Positions 34,908-43,585 of a stretch of DNA of 64,000 nt are shown piece by piece. The stretch lies in contig NZ_CP053908.1 of NCBI RefSeq assembly GCF_013256625.1, forward strand, positions 3,162,001 through 3,226,000, written 5' to 3'. Origin of the DNA: Hymenobacter sp. BRD128 (GTDB taxonomy: Bacteria; Bacteroidota; Bacteroidia; Cytophagales; Hymenobacteraceae). The position numbers and the translations under genes are program-made. The number at the start of each line of letters is the position of its first letter. The first letter of the stretch is position 1. The notes beneath the pieces were generated by a model. It had not been told where the DNA came from. It did no database searches and saw only the letters and a program-made list of their open reading frames with translations.

Positions 34908-34927
34908 GCGCGGACTTGCAGTCCGCG
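34905..34927. repeat. REP-like hairpin, GTAG-CGCGGACT family, second copy
   Basis: GTAG then CGCGGACT, loop TGC, AGTCCGCG (arms 34909-34916, 34920-34927), same as the copy at 31486-31508 apart from the loop and the fourth base. It lies between modC and the acyl-CoA dehydrogenase promoter box. Confidence 0.55.
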
Positions 34928-34973
34928 TTTGGCTCATAAACCCCAGCTGGCGGCGAGTAGTGCAAGGCGCGGC

Positions 34974-35795
34974 CTACAAAGTCGGCGCAACATCGACCGT
35001 AAGCACGATTTCCTCTCCTACCCCAGCCGTACCGTTCACTTCTACTTCCGTGCCACCCGGCAACTGCACGCGCAGCCGCCCGCCAGGTAGCATCGCCAGC
35101 ACGCGGCCCACCACCCTAGCCGGCGCGGCCGGGGCCACGGGCGGCCCCAGGCGGCGCACCTGGCCTAGTTCCAGCTCCACCACGCGGCTGGCTAGCCGGG
35201 TTATCTCGGCCGGGTCGTGGCTGATTAGGATGGTTGTCAGCTCAAACCGCCGGTGCACCTCAGCCAATACTTGCTGCAAGCGCAGGCGCGTGGGCAGGTC
35301 GAGGGCAGCCAGCGGCTCGTCGAGCAAAAGCAGGCGCGGGCGGCGGGCCAGCGCGCGGGCCAGGGCCACGCGCTGCTGCTGCCCGCCCGAGAGCACGGCC
35401 GGGCGGCGCTCGGCCAACTCGGCCAGCTCCAGCGCTACCAGAAGCTCGTTGACTAGCTGCTTCTTATCAGCCTGGCCCTCGGCGGCGAAGGCTAGGTTTT
35501 CGCGCACCGTCATATTGGGAAACAGCGCGTAGTCCTGAAACACAAAGCCCAGCGGGCGACACTGCGGCGGTAGCCACTGGCGGCGCTCCTGGCTATACCA
35601 GGTGTGGCCGGCAGCCTGAATAAAGCCACCGTCGGGCCGGTCGAGGCCGGCCAGCAGGCGCAGCAGCGTGGTTTTGCCCGCGCCGCTAGGGCCGCTGATG
35701 GCCAGCAGCTCGCCGGGCGCCAGAGTCAGGCGCACATCGAGGATGCGCGGGCCGGCGGCGGTGAGCAGGGCTTTGCGAAGGTGAAAATCTAGCAC
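34974..35795 (-). CDS. modC: molybdate ABC transporter ATP-binding protein
   Basis: 273 residues from GTG 35795; an upstream in-frame ATG would run deep into modB. Walker A GPSGAGKT (35-42), LSGGQQQRVALARAL signature, LLLLDEPLAALD Walker B. The C-terminal 60 residues form the MOP/TOBE-like molybdate-binding domain (VVGRVLAMLPGGRLRVQLPGG). It is shorter than E. coli ModC because only part of the regulatory domain is present. Third gene of modABC, 7 bases after modB. Confidence 0.9.
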   Translation of the reverse strand: MLDFHLRKALLTAAGPRILDVRLTLAPGELLAISGPSGAGKTTLLRLLAGLDRPDGGFIQAAGHTWYSQERRQWLPPQCRPLGFVFQDYALFPNMTVRENLAFAAEGQADKKQLVNELLVALELAELAERRPAVLSGGQQQRVALARALARRPRLLLLDEPLAALDLPTRLRLQQVLAEVHRRFELTTILISHDPAEITRLASRVVELELGQVRRLGPPVAPAAPARVVGRVLAMLPGGRLRVQLPGGTEVEVNGTAGVGEEIVLTVDVAPTL

Positions 35796-35802
35796 GTTCT
35801 TC

Positions 35803-36498
35803 TTACGATAGGCGGGCCGCGTTGCGCCTGGTAAACCAATACAGCGCCACCAGAATGACGAATGCCACGCCCAGCAGCGTGAAGGCGTAGGCATTGGCCT
35901 GGGCGTAGTGCAGGCTCTGCACCTCGTCGTAGATGGCGATGGAGGCCACGCGGGTGCGGCCCGGCAGGCTGCCGCCTATCATCAGCACCACTCCGAATTC
36001 GCCCAGCGTGTGGGCAAAGGTGAGCACCATTCCATTCAATAGAGCCGGCCGTATATTGGGCAGCAGCACCCGCCACAGGGTGGTGAGGCGCGACTTGCCC
36101 AGCGTGTAGGCGGCCTCGCGCAGCGAGCGCGGCACCTGCCCAAATCCCGCCTGCAAGGGCTGCACCATAAACGGCAGGCTATACACCAGCGACCCTAGCA
36201 AAATACCGGGAAAGGTGAAATTTAAACTCACGCCCAGCTTCTCAATCAAAAACCGGCCGAGCGCGCTGCTGTCGCTGAAGGCCACCAGCAGGTAAAACCC
36301 GATAACGGTGGGCGGCAGCACCAGCGGCAGACTCACCACCGCCTCGGCCAGCGGCTTGAGGCGGCCGCGCCAGCTAGCCAGGGCGTAGGCCAGCGGTAGG
36401 CCCAGCAGCAGCAGCAGCGCCGTAGTGCAGGCAGCCAGGGCTAGCGTGAGGCGCAGGGTTTGCCAGTAGTCGGGGGCATTCGTATAAGTAAGGTTTAC
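35803..36498 (-). CDS. modB: molybdate ABC transporter permease, start codon missing
   Basis: About 231 residues of ModB: first helix LTLALAACTTALLLLLGLPLAY, then SLPLVLPPTVIGFYLL, PLQAGFGQVPRSLREAAYTLG (EAA loop) and FAHTLGEFGVVLMIGG. The reading frame begins at GTA-AAC-CTT at 36498 with a stop just upstream (36502-36504), and there is no ATG, GTG or TTG before the GTG at 36339, which would drop the first helix. A REP-like palindrome starts exactly here and may have replaced the start. The called end is the first plausible residue, not a proven start. Confidence 0.75.
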   Translation of the reverse strand, partial: VNLTYTNAPDYWQTLRLTLALAACTTALLLLLGLPLAYALASWRGRLKPLAEAVVSLPLVLPPTVIGFYLLVAFSDSSALGRFLIEKLGVSLNFTFPGILLGSLVYSLPFMVQPLQAGFGQVPRSLREAAYTLGKSRLTTLWRVLLPNIRPALLNGMVLTFAHTLGEFGVVLMIGGSLPGRTRVASIAIYDEVQSLHYAQANAYAFTLLGVAFVILVALYWFTRRNAARLS

Positions 36499-36534
36499 CT
36501 GTCATGCTTCGTAAGCAAAGCTCAGCATGACAGG
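36498..36534. repeat. REP-like palindrome abutting modB
   Basis: CCTGTCATGCT at 36498-36508 pairs with AGCATGACAGG at 36524-36534. Read on the minus strand it contains GTCATGCTGAGCTT and CGAAGCA, the same words as the large inverted repeat at 59627-59728, so both belong to one element family. Confidence 0.65.
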
Positions 36535-36553
36535 CGTTTTTTGATGGCCGGTT

Positions 36554-37321
36554 TTACAGCCCAAACCCGTATTTTTTCAGCGCCTGCCGAGCCACCGGGC
36601 TAGCCATAAACGTGGCAAAAGTGCTAGCCGTAGCGTTGCCGCTGGCGCGTTTCAGCACCACGTAGCTTTGCTGCAAGGGCGTGTGCGCGGTGGTCGGAAT
36701 AAGATAAAATTGCCCGGCCCGGCGCAGCTCGGGGCTCAGGGCCAGCGAGTAGGCAAGCAGGCCCACGTCGGCGGCGCCGGTGACAGCGTACTGGGCCGTT
36801 TGGCCGATGTTTTCGCCTAGCACCAGCTTGGGTTTTACTTGGTCGTAGAGCTTGTAGTGGCGCAATACTTCTTCGGCTTTGCGGCCGTAGGGGGCGTGGG
36901 CGGGGTTGGCAATGGCCACGCGCTTCACCTGCGGGTCGAGCAGCGTATTCAACCCTTTCGCGCTGGGGTTCAGCTTCTTGCTCCACAGTACGAGGCGGCC
37001 CAGGGCGTAGGGCACGGGCGCGCCGGCCGTGCGGCCCATCTGCTGCAAGCGCTGCGGATAGTCGCTGTCGGCCGAGAAAAATATATCGAACGGCGCATCG
37101 TGGCTAAGCTGCTCGTAGAACTTGCCCGATGAGCCATACACCACCGTCACTTTGCCTTGCGGGTGCTGGCGGTTGAAAATCGTGACCAGCGAATCGAGCA
37201 CGTACTTGAGGTCGGCCGCCGCGGCGATGGTGATGGGGGCGGGCCCGGCCGGGGCTAGCCCGCCCGCCCGCGCAGGCAGGCAGCTGCTCAGCAGCAAAAG
37301 CGCAAAAAGGAAACGGAGCAT
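36554..37321 (-). CDS. modA: molybdate ABC transporter substrate-binding protein
   Basis: 255 residues with signal peptide (FLFALLLLSSCLPARA). ModA features: ITIAAAADLKYVLDSL, VVYGSSGKFYEQLSHDAPFDIFFSAD and GLLAYSLAL. Binds molybdate (or tungstate) in the periplasm and delivers it to ModBC. First gene of modABC; a -7 box lies upstream. The Cys in LSSC might allow lipidation, but the context favours ordinary cleavage. Confidence 0.92.
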   Translation of the reverse strand: MLRFLFALLLLSSCLPARAGGLAPAGPAPITIAAAADLKYVLDSLVTIFNRQHPQGKVTVVYGSSGKFYEQLSHDAPFDIFFSADSDYPQRLQQMGRTAGAPVPYALGRLVLWSKKLNPSAKGLNTLLDPQVKRVAIANPAHAPYGRKAEEVLRHYKLYDQVKPKLVLGENIGQTAQYAVTGAADVGLLAYSLALSPELRRAGQFYLIPTTAHTPLQQSYVVLKRASGNATASTFATFMASPVARQALKKYGFGL

Positions 37322-37362
37322 GTAACAGGGCTAGCGGCAGGCAAACGCCACCGTTATATACC

Positions 37363-37370
37363 CAAAGATA
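37363..37370 (-). promoter_or_regulatory. -7 promoter box of modABC
   Basis: TATCTTTG on the minus strand, 42 bases before the modA ATG. No ModE-like operator recognised. Confidence 0.45.
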
Positions 37371-37402
37371 CAGCCCTGCCTAGCGCAAGGTTTTGCCCAC
37401 GG

Positions 37403-37433
37403 AAAAGCCCGGCCGAATTACGACCGGGCTTTT
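37403..37433 (-). terminator. terminator of the TonB receptor gene
   Basis: AAAAGCCCGGCCG against CGACCGGGCTTTT (one mismatch), loop AATTA; about 20 bases after the receptor stop on the minus strand. Confidence 0.8.
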
Positions 37434-37454
37434 ACAGAGTTGGCAAGGCCGCCT

Positions 37455-39914
37455 CTACCAGCGCAAATTCACTGAAGCCAGGAAATGCTGGCGGGCCTGC
37501 GGGTAGTAGTAGCTGAAATACTGCGCCCGCCCGCCGCTGAGGTAGCCGTAGGTGTAGCCGTTGTTCACGTAGGTGGCGCCCAGCACGTTGTTGAGCACGG
37601 CGGCCAGCTCGATTTCGCGGAAGCCCAGCTTTGCGGGGTGCCAGAGGTAGCGGGCGCGCACATCCTGCACGTAATAGGCCGGGATGCTGCGGCTGGCGGT
37701 GGCCGTGTTGTCGAGGTACTGGCGACTGGCGTAGCGGGCCAGCGTGGCTAGCCGCAGACCGGGCAGCAGCTCGTATTCTACAGTATAGGCGAAGGTGAGG
37801 GCGGGGGAGAAGGAAATATCAGTTTGCTTGAACTCGGTGCCGCGCTCGCCGCCGTTGTCGTAGTCGGCGAGATAGTCGGTGTAGTTGTTGATTTTATTGC
37901 GGCTGATGGTGGCCGTAGGGCTGATAGTCAGCTTATTCCAGAGCACCGTGGTGGCCTGCAGCTCGATGCCGGTGCGGTAGGAATCGCGCACATTGGTGTG
38001 GATGGGGTTGCCCACGTCGTCGAGGTGGCCCGAAAGCACCAGCTGGTCGCGGTACAGCATCAGGTAGTAGTTGGCCGACCACTGAAACGGGCCCGTGGTG
38101 CGGCGCAGGCCCACTTCCACATTGTGCAGCTTTTCGGCCGTGGGGCGGCGGGCGGCGGGTGTATCAGTGTAGTCGGTGCGGGTGGGCTCGCGCTGGGCCA
38201 GCGCGTAGGAGGCGTAGGCCGCTAGCCCATCTTTCACCTGGTAGGTGAGGCCACCCTTGGGGTTTAGGAAATTGAAGTTGATAGTCTGCTGACTTTTGCC
38301 GCCGCCAGGGCTGCCGTCGGGCGCAAACAGCTCGTAGGCCACGTGCCGAAACTGCACGTCGCCGAAGGCGGCCAGCTTTTCGCTCAGCGCCACGGTGGCG
38401 CGCAGGTAGGTATTCACGTCGAGCTTATGGGCATTGGGCTCGGAGTAGTAGGGCGTGCCGGTTTCCGGAATATTGGTGCCGCGCTGCGCCCAGGTCAGCT
38501 CATCGTAGTGCTGGCCGCGGTAGCCCACCACGGCCCCGCCCAGGGTAGCTTCGGTGAGGAAGCCCCCGGCCGTGGGTCGCAATTGCAAAGCGTAGGTGGC
38601 GCCGTAGAGGTCGGTTTTGAGCCAGCGGCGCCGGATAACGTCGGTGGTCGTGAGCGTGTCGAAGCCGCCGCCCGCGCGCGGCTGGTACACCGGCCCACTG
38701 ATGCCATACATTGCAAAATTCTGGTTGGCCTTGTACTCCTCGTAGTAGCCGCCGCCACGCGTCCAGAAGGGCGTCACGCTCAAGTTTAAGCTGGGGGCTA
38801 GCTGGCGCGAAATCAGGAATTGGTAATAATCCTGCTGGTAGTTGTCAGTCTGATTTTTATAGGCCGGCAGGTGCTGGCCGTAGTCGGTACCGGCCTCGTT
38901 GTAGCGGCGGTTTTTGGTTAATAAAGAATCCGCTAGCCCATACCACGCCTGGTAAGTGGTTTCGTAGCCCGTGATGACGAGCGCACGCAGCAGCGTCTTT
39001 TCATCCGAATAAGTGCCCGCCAAATACAGCGACTTGAGCCGCGACCAGCCCCGGTCGATGTAGCCCTCGCTCTGCACCCGCGAGGCGCGGGCATCGAGCG
39101 TGAAGTAGTTGTTGAGTAGGCCCGTACCGGCGGCCACGGTCGTTTTCCAGGTGCCAAACGAGCCGGCCGAGTTGTTAATTTCGGCATACGGCTTGGGCCG
39201 CAGGCCAAGCGTTTCCACGTTCAAGCTAGCCCCGAAGGCACCCGCGCCGTTGGTGCTGGGCCCGGCGCCGCGCTGCACCTGAATGCTTTGAATGGAGCTG
39301 GCTAGGTCGGGCAAATCGACGAAGAACACGCCGTGGCTTTCGGCCTCGTTCACCGGCACGCCGTTGAGCGTCACGTTGATGCGGGTGCCATCGGTGCCCC
39401 GGATGCGCAGGGCCGTGTAGCCTACCCCCGTACCCGCGTCCGAAGTCGTGACTACGCTCGGGGTCTGGTCGAGCAGGTAAGGCAAGTCCTGGCCGAAGTT
39501 GCGGGCTTGCAGTTGCTCGCGGCTCACGTTTTGGTAAGTGGTGGCGGTGCGCTCATTGGCGCGGGTAGCCGTGACTACGGCCTCGGGCGTGAGGTTGCGG
39601 GCCGTGCGTAAGGCTAGCGGAGCCAGTTGCTGGGCCTCGGGCTGGCCTTGCAAAAGCTGGCTAATAGATTCGAAGCCCACAAAGCGCACTTGCAGCGTGT
39701 GCGCGCCGGCCGGCACGGCGGGCAGCACAAAGCGCCCATTGGCATCAGTGACGGTGCCGATGGTGGGCCGGTCGGTGAGCACCACAGTGGCACCGGGCAG
39801 CGCGGCACCGGTAGCGGCATCGGTGAGCTGGCCAGCCACGGAGCCTTGCGCCCGCGCCGGGGCAGCCACCAGCGCCAGCAGCGCCGTGCCCGCGAGGAGT
39901 ACAGTTTTCAACAT
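37455..39914 (-). CDS. TonB-dependent outer-membrane receptor, TPP-riboswitch controlled
   Basis: 819 residues. Signal peptide (LAGTALLALVAAPARAQ), then a carboxypeptidase-regulatory-like domain (about 25-105), plug domain with DLPYLLDQTPSVVTTSDAGTGVGYTALRIRGTDG, and a 22-strand barrel ending in FLASVNLRW with terminal aromatic. The TPP riboswitch just upstream on the same strand indicates that the imported compound is thiamin or a thiamin precursor, as in other Bacteroidetes thiamin-related receptors. No thi biosynthesis gene is adjacent. Confidence 0.93.
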   Translation of the reverse strand: MLKTVLLAGTALLALVAAPARAQGSVAGQLTDAATGAALPGATVVLTDRPTIGTVTDANGRFVLPAVPAGAHTLQVRFVGFESISQLLQGQPEAQQLAPLALRTARNLTPEAVVTATRANERTATTYQNVSREQLQARNFGQDLPYLLDQTPSVVTTSDAGTGVGYTALRIRGTDGTRINVTLNGVPVNEAESHGVFFVDLPDLASSIQSIQVQRGAGPSTNGAGAFGASLNVETLGLRPKPYAEINNSAGSFGTWKTTVAAGTGLLNNYFTLDARASRVQSEGYIDRGWSRLKSLYLAGTYSDEKTLLRALVITGYETTYQAWYGLADSLLTKNRRYNEAGTDYGQHLPAYKNQTDNYQQDYYQFLISRQLAPSLNLSVTPFWTRGGGYYEEYKANQNFAMYGISGPVYQPRAGGGFDTLTTTDVIRRRWLKTDLYGATYALQLRPTAGGFLTEATLGGAVVGYRGQHYDELTWAQRGTNIPETGTPYYSEPNAHKLDVNTYLRATVALSEKLAAFGDVQFRHVAYELFAPDGSPGGGKSQQTINFNFLNPKGGLTYQVKDGLAAYASYALAQREPTRTDYTDTPAARRPTAEKLHNVEVGLRRTTGPFQWSANYYLMLYRDQLVLSGHLDDVGNPIHTNVRDSYRTGIELQATTVLWNKLTISPTATISRNKINNYTDYLADYDNGGERGTEFKQTDISFSPALTFAYTVEYELLPGLRLATLARYASRQYLDNTATASRSIPAYYVQDVRARYLWHPAKLGFREIELAAVLNNVLGATYVNNGYTYGYLSGGRAQYFSYYYPQARQHFLASVNLRW

Positions 39915-39938
39915 AATAACGACAAAAAAGCAGCACGC

Positions 39939-39967
39939 GCCCGCCCGCCAGGGGTCGGCGGGCGGGC
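39939..39967 (-). terminator. hairpin of the riboswitch expression platform
   Basis: Perfect 11-bp stem (39939-39949 with 39957-39967, GCCCGCCCGCC), loop of 7 bases. On the minus strand it follows the TPP aptamer and precedes a run of six Ts by about 9 bases, just upstream of the receptor ATG. It may terminate transcription or mask translation when TPP is bound. Confidence 0.5.
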
Positions 39968-39984
39968 AAAATCGTTCGCGGATT

Positions 39985-40072
39985 GTTTGTTCCCTGCGCC
40001 GGCATTACCCGGTTCAGGTTCGATGGGTGTCATCTCAGCCAGCCCGGGTTTTCCCGGCCAGCACCCCTAAAC
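39985..40072 (-). ncRNA. TPP (thiamin pyrophosphate) riboswitch
   Basis: Minus strand shows the THI-box order: GGGGTGC, then GGCTGAGATGACACCC, CGAACCTGAACCGGGTAATG and CCGGCGCAGGGAAC. All conserved aptamer segments are present, including the CTGAGA and ACCTGA/GGGTAATGCC parts that contact the pyrimidine and pyrophosphate. It sits between a -7 box and the TonB receptor start, so it should repress import when TPP is abundant. Confidence 0.93.
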
Positions 40073-40078
40073 AGGCCG

Positions 40079-40086
40079 CAAAGATA
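40079..40086 (-). promoter_or_regulatory. -7 box of the riboswitch transcript
   Basis: TATCTTTG on the minus strand, 7 bases before the aptamer; transcription would start right at the riboswitch. Confidence 0.55.
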
Positions 40087-40242
40087 CGCCCTGGCCCGGC
40101 GCGGCCGGGGGCACTTGTGTGGTTGGCTGGCTATCAGCTATCTTAGCAGAACACAGCAGCCCGCAACGCCAGCCCGGCGCTTTGCGTTGGGGGTAGGCAG
40201 CCTTCGGACCTTTTTTCGTGTAGTCGCTATCGGCCTTTCGTT

Positions 40243-40473
40243 ATGCACCAGCTTCTTTGCGCCCTGTTTTTGCTGGCCGTATTCACCTTCTTTCTGGTGA
40301 TGCCGAAGCGCCGGCACGTGCCGCCCCCTCCCCCGCCTTCCTCGGGCGGCGACGATGGCGGCGGCGAGCCCCACGACCCCGGCCTGCCCGACATCGACCT
40401 GCCGCCCGGTATCTCGCGCCCCATCAATGACTGGGAACCCGACTACAACCGCCGGCGGCCGGTGGAAGTGTGA
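40243..40473 (+). CDS. small Pro/Gly-rich membrane-anchored protein
   Basis: 76 residues. One N-terminal helix (LLCALFLLAVFTFFLVM), then PKRRHVPPPPPPSSGG, an acidic Gly-rich linker and DLPPGISRPINDWEPDYNRRR. Likely a single-pass inner-membrane protein with a disordered tail on one side. No family recognised. Isolated gene. Confidence 0.55.
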   Translation: MHQLLCALFLLAVFTFFLVMPKRRHVPPPPPPSSGGDDGGGEPHDPGLPDIDLPPGISRPINDWEPDYNRRRPVEV

Positions 40474-40559
40474 GTACGCTTAGGGGCAGCTAGCCCCGCT
40501 GCTGACCGGCCTGGCCGAGTAGCTTTGCCGCGCTGGCGCTTAGTGGCCGGCCAAGGCCT

Positions 40560-42122
40560 ATGCTCCTCCGTTACCCTCTTTTAGTAGTTCTACTACTGCC
40601 GATTGCTTCGGTCTTTGCACAACCCACGCCGCGCGTGGCCGTGAAGCCGCCCCTTACGCACGTCATCGTTTACCTCAACGGCACGGCGCTAGAGCACCGG
40701 GGCACCGTAACGCTGGCCGCTGGCCTCAACCGGTTGCTGGTGAGTGGCTTATCGCCTCGCGTCGATGCCGATGGCATGGAAGTACAGCTGGGCGAAGGCG
40801 CCGAGTTGCTCTCGATAGAAGACAACGACGAACAGCTAGCCCCCGCCGCGCCCCTCAACCCTACCGCCGTTGATAGCCTGGCCAAGGCCGAAACGGAGCG
40901 GCGCGCTACCGAAGGCGAGCTGGAAGGGCTGAAGCAGGAAAAAGCCTTTTTGCTGGCCAACCAAACGCTGCCCTCGGGCACGCAGGCCAACTGGAGCGCC
41001 GAGGTGCAGAAGGGCGCCACCCTGATGCGCACCCGCCTGCCCGCCATTCAGCAGGAAACCAACCGCCTGGAAAGCCGCCTGACCACGCTCAGAAGCCAGA
41101 TTGGACTGTTGCAGCCGCGGGCTTCCGAAACCGGCGCCGGCGACCGGCAGGTGCTGGTGGTGCGGGCCGCCCGTGCCGGCACCATGCCGCTGACGCTACG
41201 CTATTTTCTGAACAACCGTAGTGCGTGGCGGCCTTCGCTCGATATCCGGGCCAATGCCAGCGGCCGCGAGGTGCGGTTTGTGACGCACGGGCAGCTTACC
41301 AACCGCACGGGCCTGGCCTGGCAGCAGGTAGCCGTGGTGCTGATGCGCTACGAAGTAGGCGATGTATCGCGCCCGCAGCTGGTGCCTTGGGAGCTAAACT
41401 ATGGCAGCGGCCGTCAGAACGGCGAGGGCCGGGTCGACGAATTTGTGGTGAAAGGCACCGCCAAGGGCCGCCCCGCCGCCGTCACGCAGGGCTCGCGCTA
41501 CGAGGTGCCCGAGCCCGTGACGCTAGCCCCCGGCCGCCGCCGCGAATTGACGTTGCCCGCCGTGCCGCTGCCTGCCCACCCCGAGTACCTGGCCGTACCC
41601 CGCGTGTCGGAGCAGGTGGTGCTGCAAACCAAAGTGAGCGGCTGGGAGGGCCTGCAACTGCCCGATGAGGCCCACGTGTACCACGACGGCGTGTACGTGG
41701 GCACCACCGACCTCGAAGACCGCGCCTTCAACGACTCGCTCGAAGTAGCGCTGGGCCACGACCCGCAGCTGGTGGTGGGCCGGGCCAAGCTCGAAGACTT
41801 CAGCGGCAACGTGCCGCTCAGCGACAAGCGCCGCGTGCGCCTCACCTACGAGCTAAACGTGCTGAATCGCCACGCCGAAACCGTGCGCCTGCGCCTGCTC
41901 GACGAGGTGCCCATCTCCGAAGAAAAGGAAATCAGCGTGAAGGTGCTCGAAGCCAGCGGTGCCCAACAAGACGAGCGCACCGGCAAGCTCACCTGGCTGC
42001 TCACGCTGCCCGCCGGCACCAGCCAGCGGCTGCGCTTCAGCTTCCAGGTCGATTATCCCAAGGATAAAGCGGTAGAAATCATCAACCACCGCGTGCGCAT
42101 TTCCAACCCGAAGTTTCGCTAG
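40560..42122 (+). CDS. MuiA-like protein (DUF4140/DUF4139)
   Basis: 520 residues with signal peptide ending VFAQ. DUF4140 N-terminal part (VIVYLNGTALEHRGTVTLAAGLNRLLVSGLSP) followed by a coiled-coil region (about 100-185) and a DUF4139 domain with WRPSLDIRANASGREVRF and VYHDGVYVGTTDLE. Named after the mucoidy inhibitor A family; biochemical function unknown. Convergent with the epimerase gene, 6 bases between stops. Confidence 0.85.
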   Translation: MLLRYPLLVVLLLPIASVFAQPTPRVAVKPPLTHVIVYLNGTALEHRGTVTLAAGLNRLLVSGLSPRVDADGMEVQLGEGAELLSIEDNDEQLAPAAPLNPTAVDSLAKAETERRATEGELEGLKQEKAFLLANQTLPSGTQANWSAEVQKGATLMRTRLPAIQQETNRLESRLTTLRSQIGLLQPRASETGAGDRQVLVVRAARAGTMPLTLRYFLNNRSAWRPSLDIRANASGREVRFVTHGQLTNRTGLAWQQVAVVLMRYEVGDVSRPQLVPWELNYGSGRQNGEGRVDEFVVKGTAKGRPAAVTQGSRYEVPEPVTLAPGRRRELTLPAVPLPAHPEYLAVPRVSEQVVLQTKVSGWEGLQLPDEAHVYHDGVYVGTTDLEDRAFNDSLEVALGHDPQLVVGRAKLEDFSGNVPLSDKRRVRLTYELNVLNRHAETVRLRLLDEVPISEEKEISVKVLEASGAQQDERTGKLTWLLTLPAGTSQRLRFSFQVDYPKDKAVEIINHRVRISNPKFR

Positions 42123-42128
42123 CCCCGG

Positions 42129-43016
42129 CTACGCGCCTATCTCGATGGTATAGCTGGCGTCAAACATTTGGCTCGGCGCCAGGGTCAGAATGCCTTCCTT
42201 ATCGCGCAGCTCCTGCGGCGCGCCCACGGGGCTAGCCACGCCTTGCCAGGGCTCGATGCACACGAAGGCCGCGCCGGGGCTTTTGGTCCAGAGCCCGAGG
42301 TAGGGAAAGCCGTTGAACTGCATGCGCACGAAAGGACCGGTGCGGTCGGTTTTTTGCAGGGTAATGCGGGTAAAGTCGAAGTGCTCGAACACGAGCGCAT
42401 CGTCCTTGAATAGCTCGTAGCTGAGCGGCAGCGTAGCCGCATTGGTGAGCACGGGGGCGGTTTCGCCGCTGCGCAGGCCACCGCGCAAGAGTTGGCGCGC
42501 CAGGGTTACGGGGTGGTCGAAGTGAAAAGCATAATCCGAGAACTGCTCGCCCGCCTCCGGGCGCAGGGGGCAATTGAACGCCGGGTGCGCCCCGATGCTG
42601 AACAGCAACTCGTGGCCCGCGGCGGCGGGGTTGCGCACGTGCCAGCCCACGGTGAGCACGCTGCCCCGCAGCTCGTAGCGCACCCGCAACTCAAACTCAA
42701 ATGGAAAAATAGCCCGGCTGGCGGGGCTAGCCATCAGCTGGAAGGTGAGGCTGGCGGCATCCTCCGCGATGAGCTGAAACTCCTGGTCGCGGGCGAAGCC
42801 GTGCTGCGGCAGCTTGTAGGCGCGGCCATCGTGCAGGTACGTATCGTCGGGCAGCTTGCCCACTAGCGGAAACAGCAGCGGCGCGTGGCGGGCCCACTGC
42901 GCGGGGTCGGCCGGCCAGAGGTATTCGCGGCCGCTGGCTAGGTCAACGAAGCTCGTGAGCTCGGCGCCGTGGGCGGCAATTTCGACGCGGGCGGTGGCGG
43001 AGGTGAGCGTAGGCAT
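42129..43016 (-). CDS. aldose 1-epimerase family protein
   Basis: 295 residues. Aldose-epimerase fold: ISPHGAEL-like start (IAAHGAELTSFVDL), LLFPLVGKLPDDTY, LPQHGFARDQEF, IGAHPAFNCPL with the catalytic His, and CIEPWQGVA for the acid side. It belongs to the LacX/YihR-like subgroup rather than classic GalM. Probably interconverts sugar anomers; substrate unknown. Confidence 0.87.
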   Translation of the reverse strand: MPTLTSATARVEIAAHGAELTSFVDLASGREYLWPADPAQWARHAPLLFPLVGKLPDDTYLHDGRAYKLPQHGFARDQEFQLIAEDAASLTFQLMASPASRAIFPFEFELRVRYELRGSVLTVGWHVRNPAAAGHELLFSIGAHPAFNCPLRPEAGEQFSDYAFHFDHPVTLARQLLRGGLRSGETAPVLTNAATLPLSYELFKDDALVFEHFDFTRITLQKTDRTGPFVRMQFNGFPYLGLWTKSPGAAFVCIEPWQGVASPVGAPQELRDKEGILTLAPSQMFDASYTIEIGA

Positions 43017-43054
43017 TTTTCGGGGAGCGATGAGTAGTGAGCATTGAGCGGTTC

Positions 43055-43582
43055 TTAAACGGCTAGCCGCGCATCTGTGGCTGCCAGGGCCTGCGCCAGC
43101 CGCTGGGCGGGCGGGCCACCGATTTCGGCAAATGGCCAGCCGCGCTGCCGCAATTCCTGCCGGTACAAGTTGTAAAAATGCCAGCGTTGCGCCGGGTTGG
43201 GGTGCTCGCGCAGCGGGTCGGGCGTCCAGGGCAGGTCGGGGGCCAGCAGCAGGGTGAGGGCGTAGCGCGGCTTGGCCAGCTCGGCCAGCACCCAGGCCGG
43301 ACAGGTGCCAAACGCATTTTCGGCCCAGATTTTAATGACCAGCAAATCGGTATCGCAAAAGAGCAGGCCGGCCGCCTGGCCAGCCGCCGCGTCTTCGGCG
43401 GCGAGCTGGCCGCGGGCAATGGCTTCGAGGTCGGCCAGGGTGTAGCTAGCGCCGTTTGCTTCGAGGTACTGCCGGGCGTATTCGGGCACGAAGGTGGTGC
43501 CGTAGTGCGCCGCCAGCTGCGCGGCCAGCGTGCTCTTGCCCGCCGATTCGGGGCCGGTGAGGGAGATGCGGCGCACAGCCAT
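43055..43582 (-). CDS. NadR-like nicotinamide riboside kinase
   Basis: 175 residues. P-loop GPESAGKS (10-17), FVPEYARQYLE and FCDTDLLVIKIWAE identify the ribosylnicotinamide kinase domain of NadR, here without the HTH or NMN adenylyltransferase parts. It phosphorylates nicotinamide riboside to NMN. It follows pnuC by 3 bases, so uptake and trapping form one operon. Confidence 0.88.
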   Translation of the reverse strand: MAVRRISLTGPESAGKSTLAAQLAAHYGTTFVPEYARQYLEANGASYTLADLEAIARGQLAAEDAAAGQAAGLLFCDTDLLVIKIWAENAFGTCPAWVLAELAKPRYALTLLLAPDLPWTPDPLREHPNPAQRWHFYNLYRQELRQRGWPFAEIGGPPAQRLAQALAATDARLAV

Positions 43583-43585
43583 CCC

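Noticed and set aside
34974..35894. modC starting at the distal ATG
   Set aside because: It would overlap 92 bases of modB; GTG at 35795 fits the family start.
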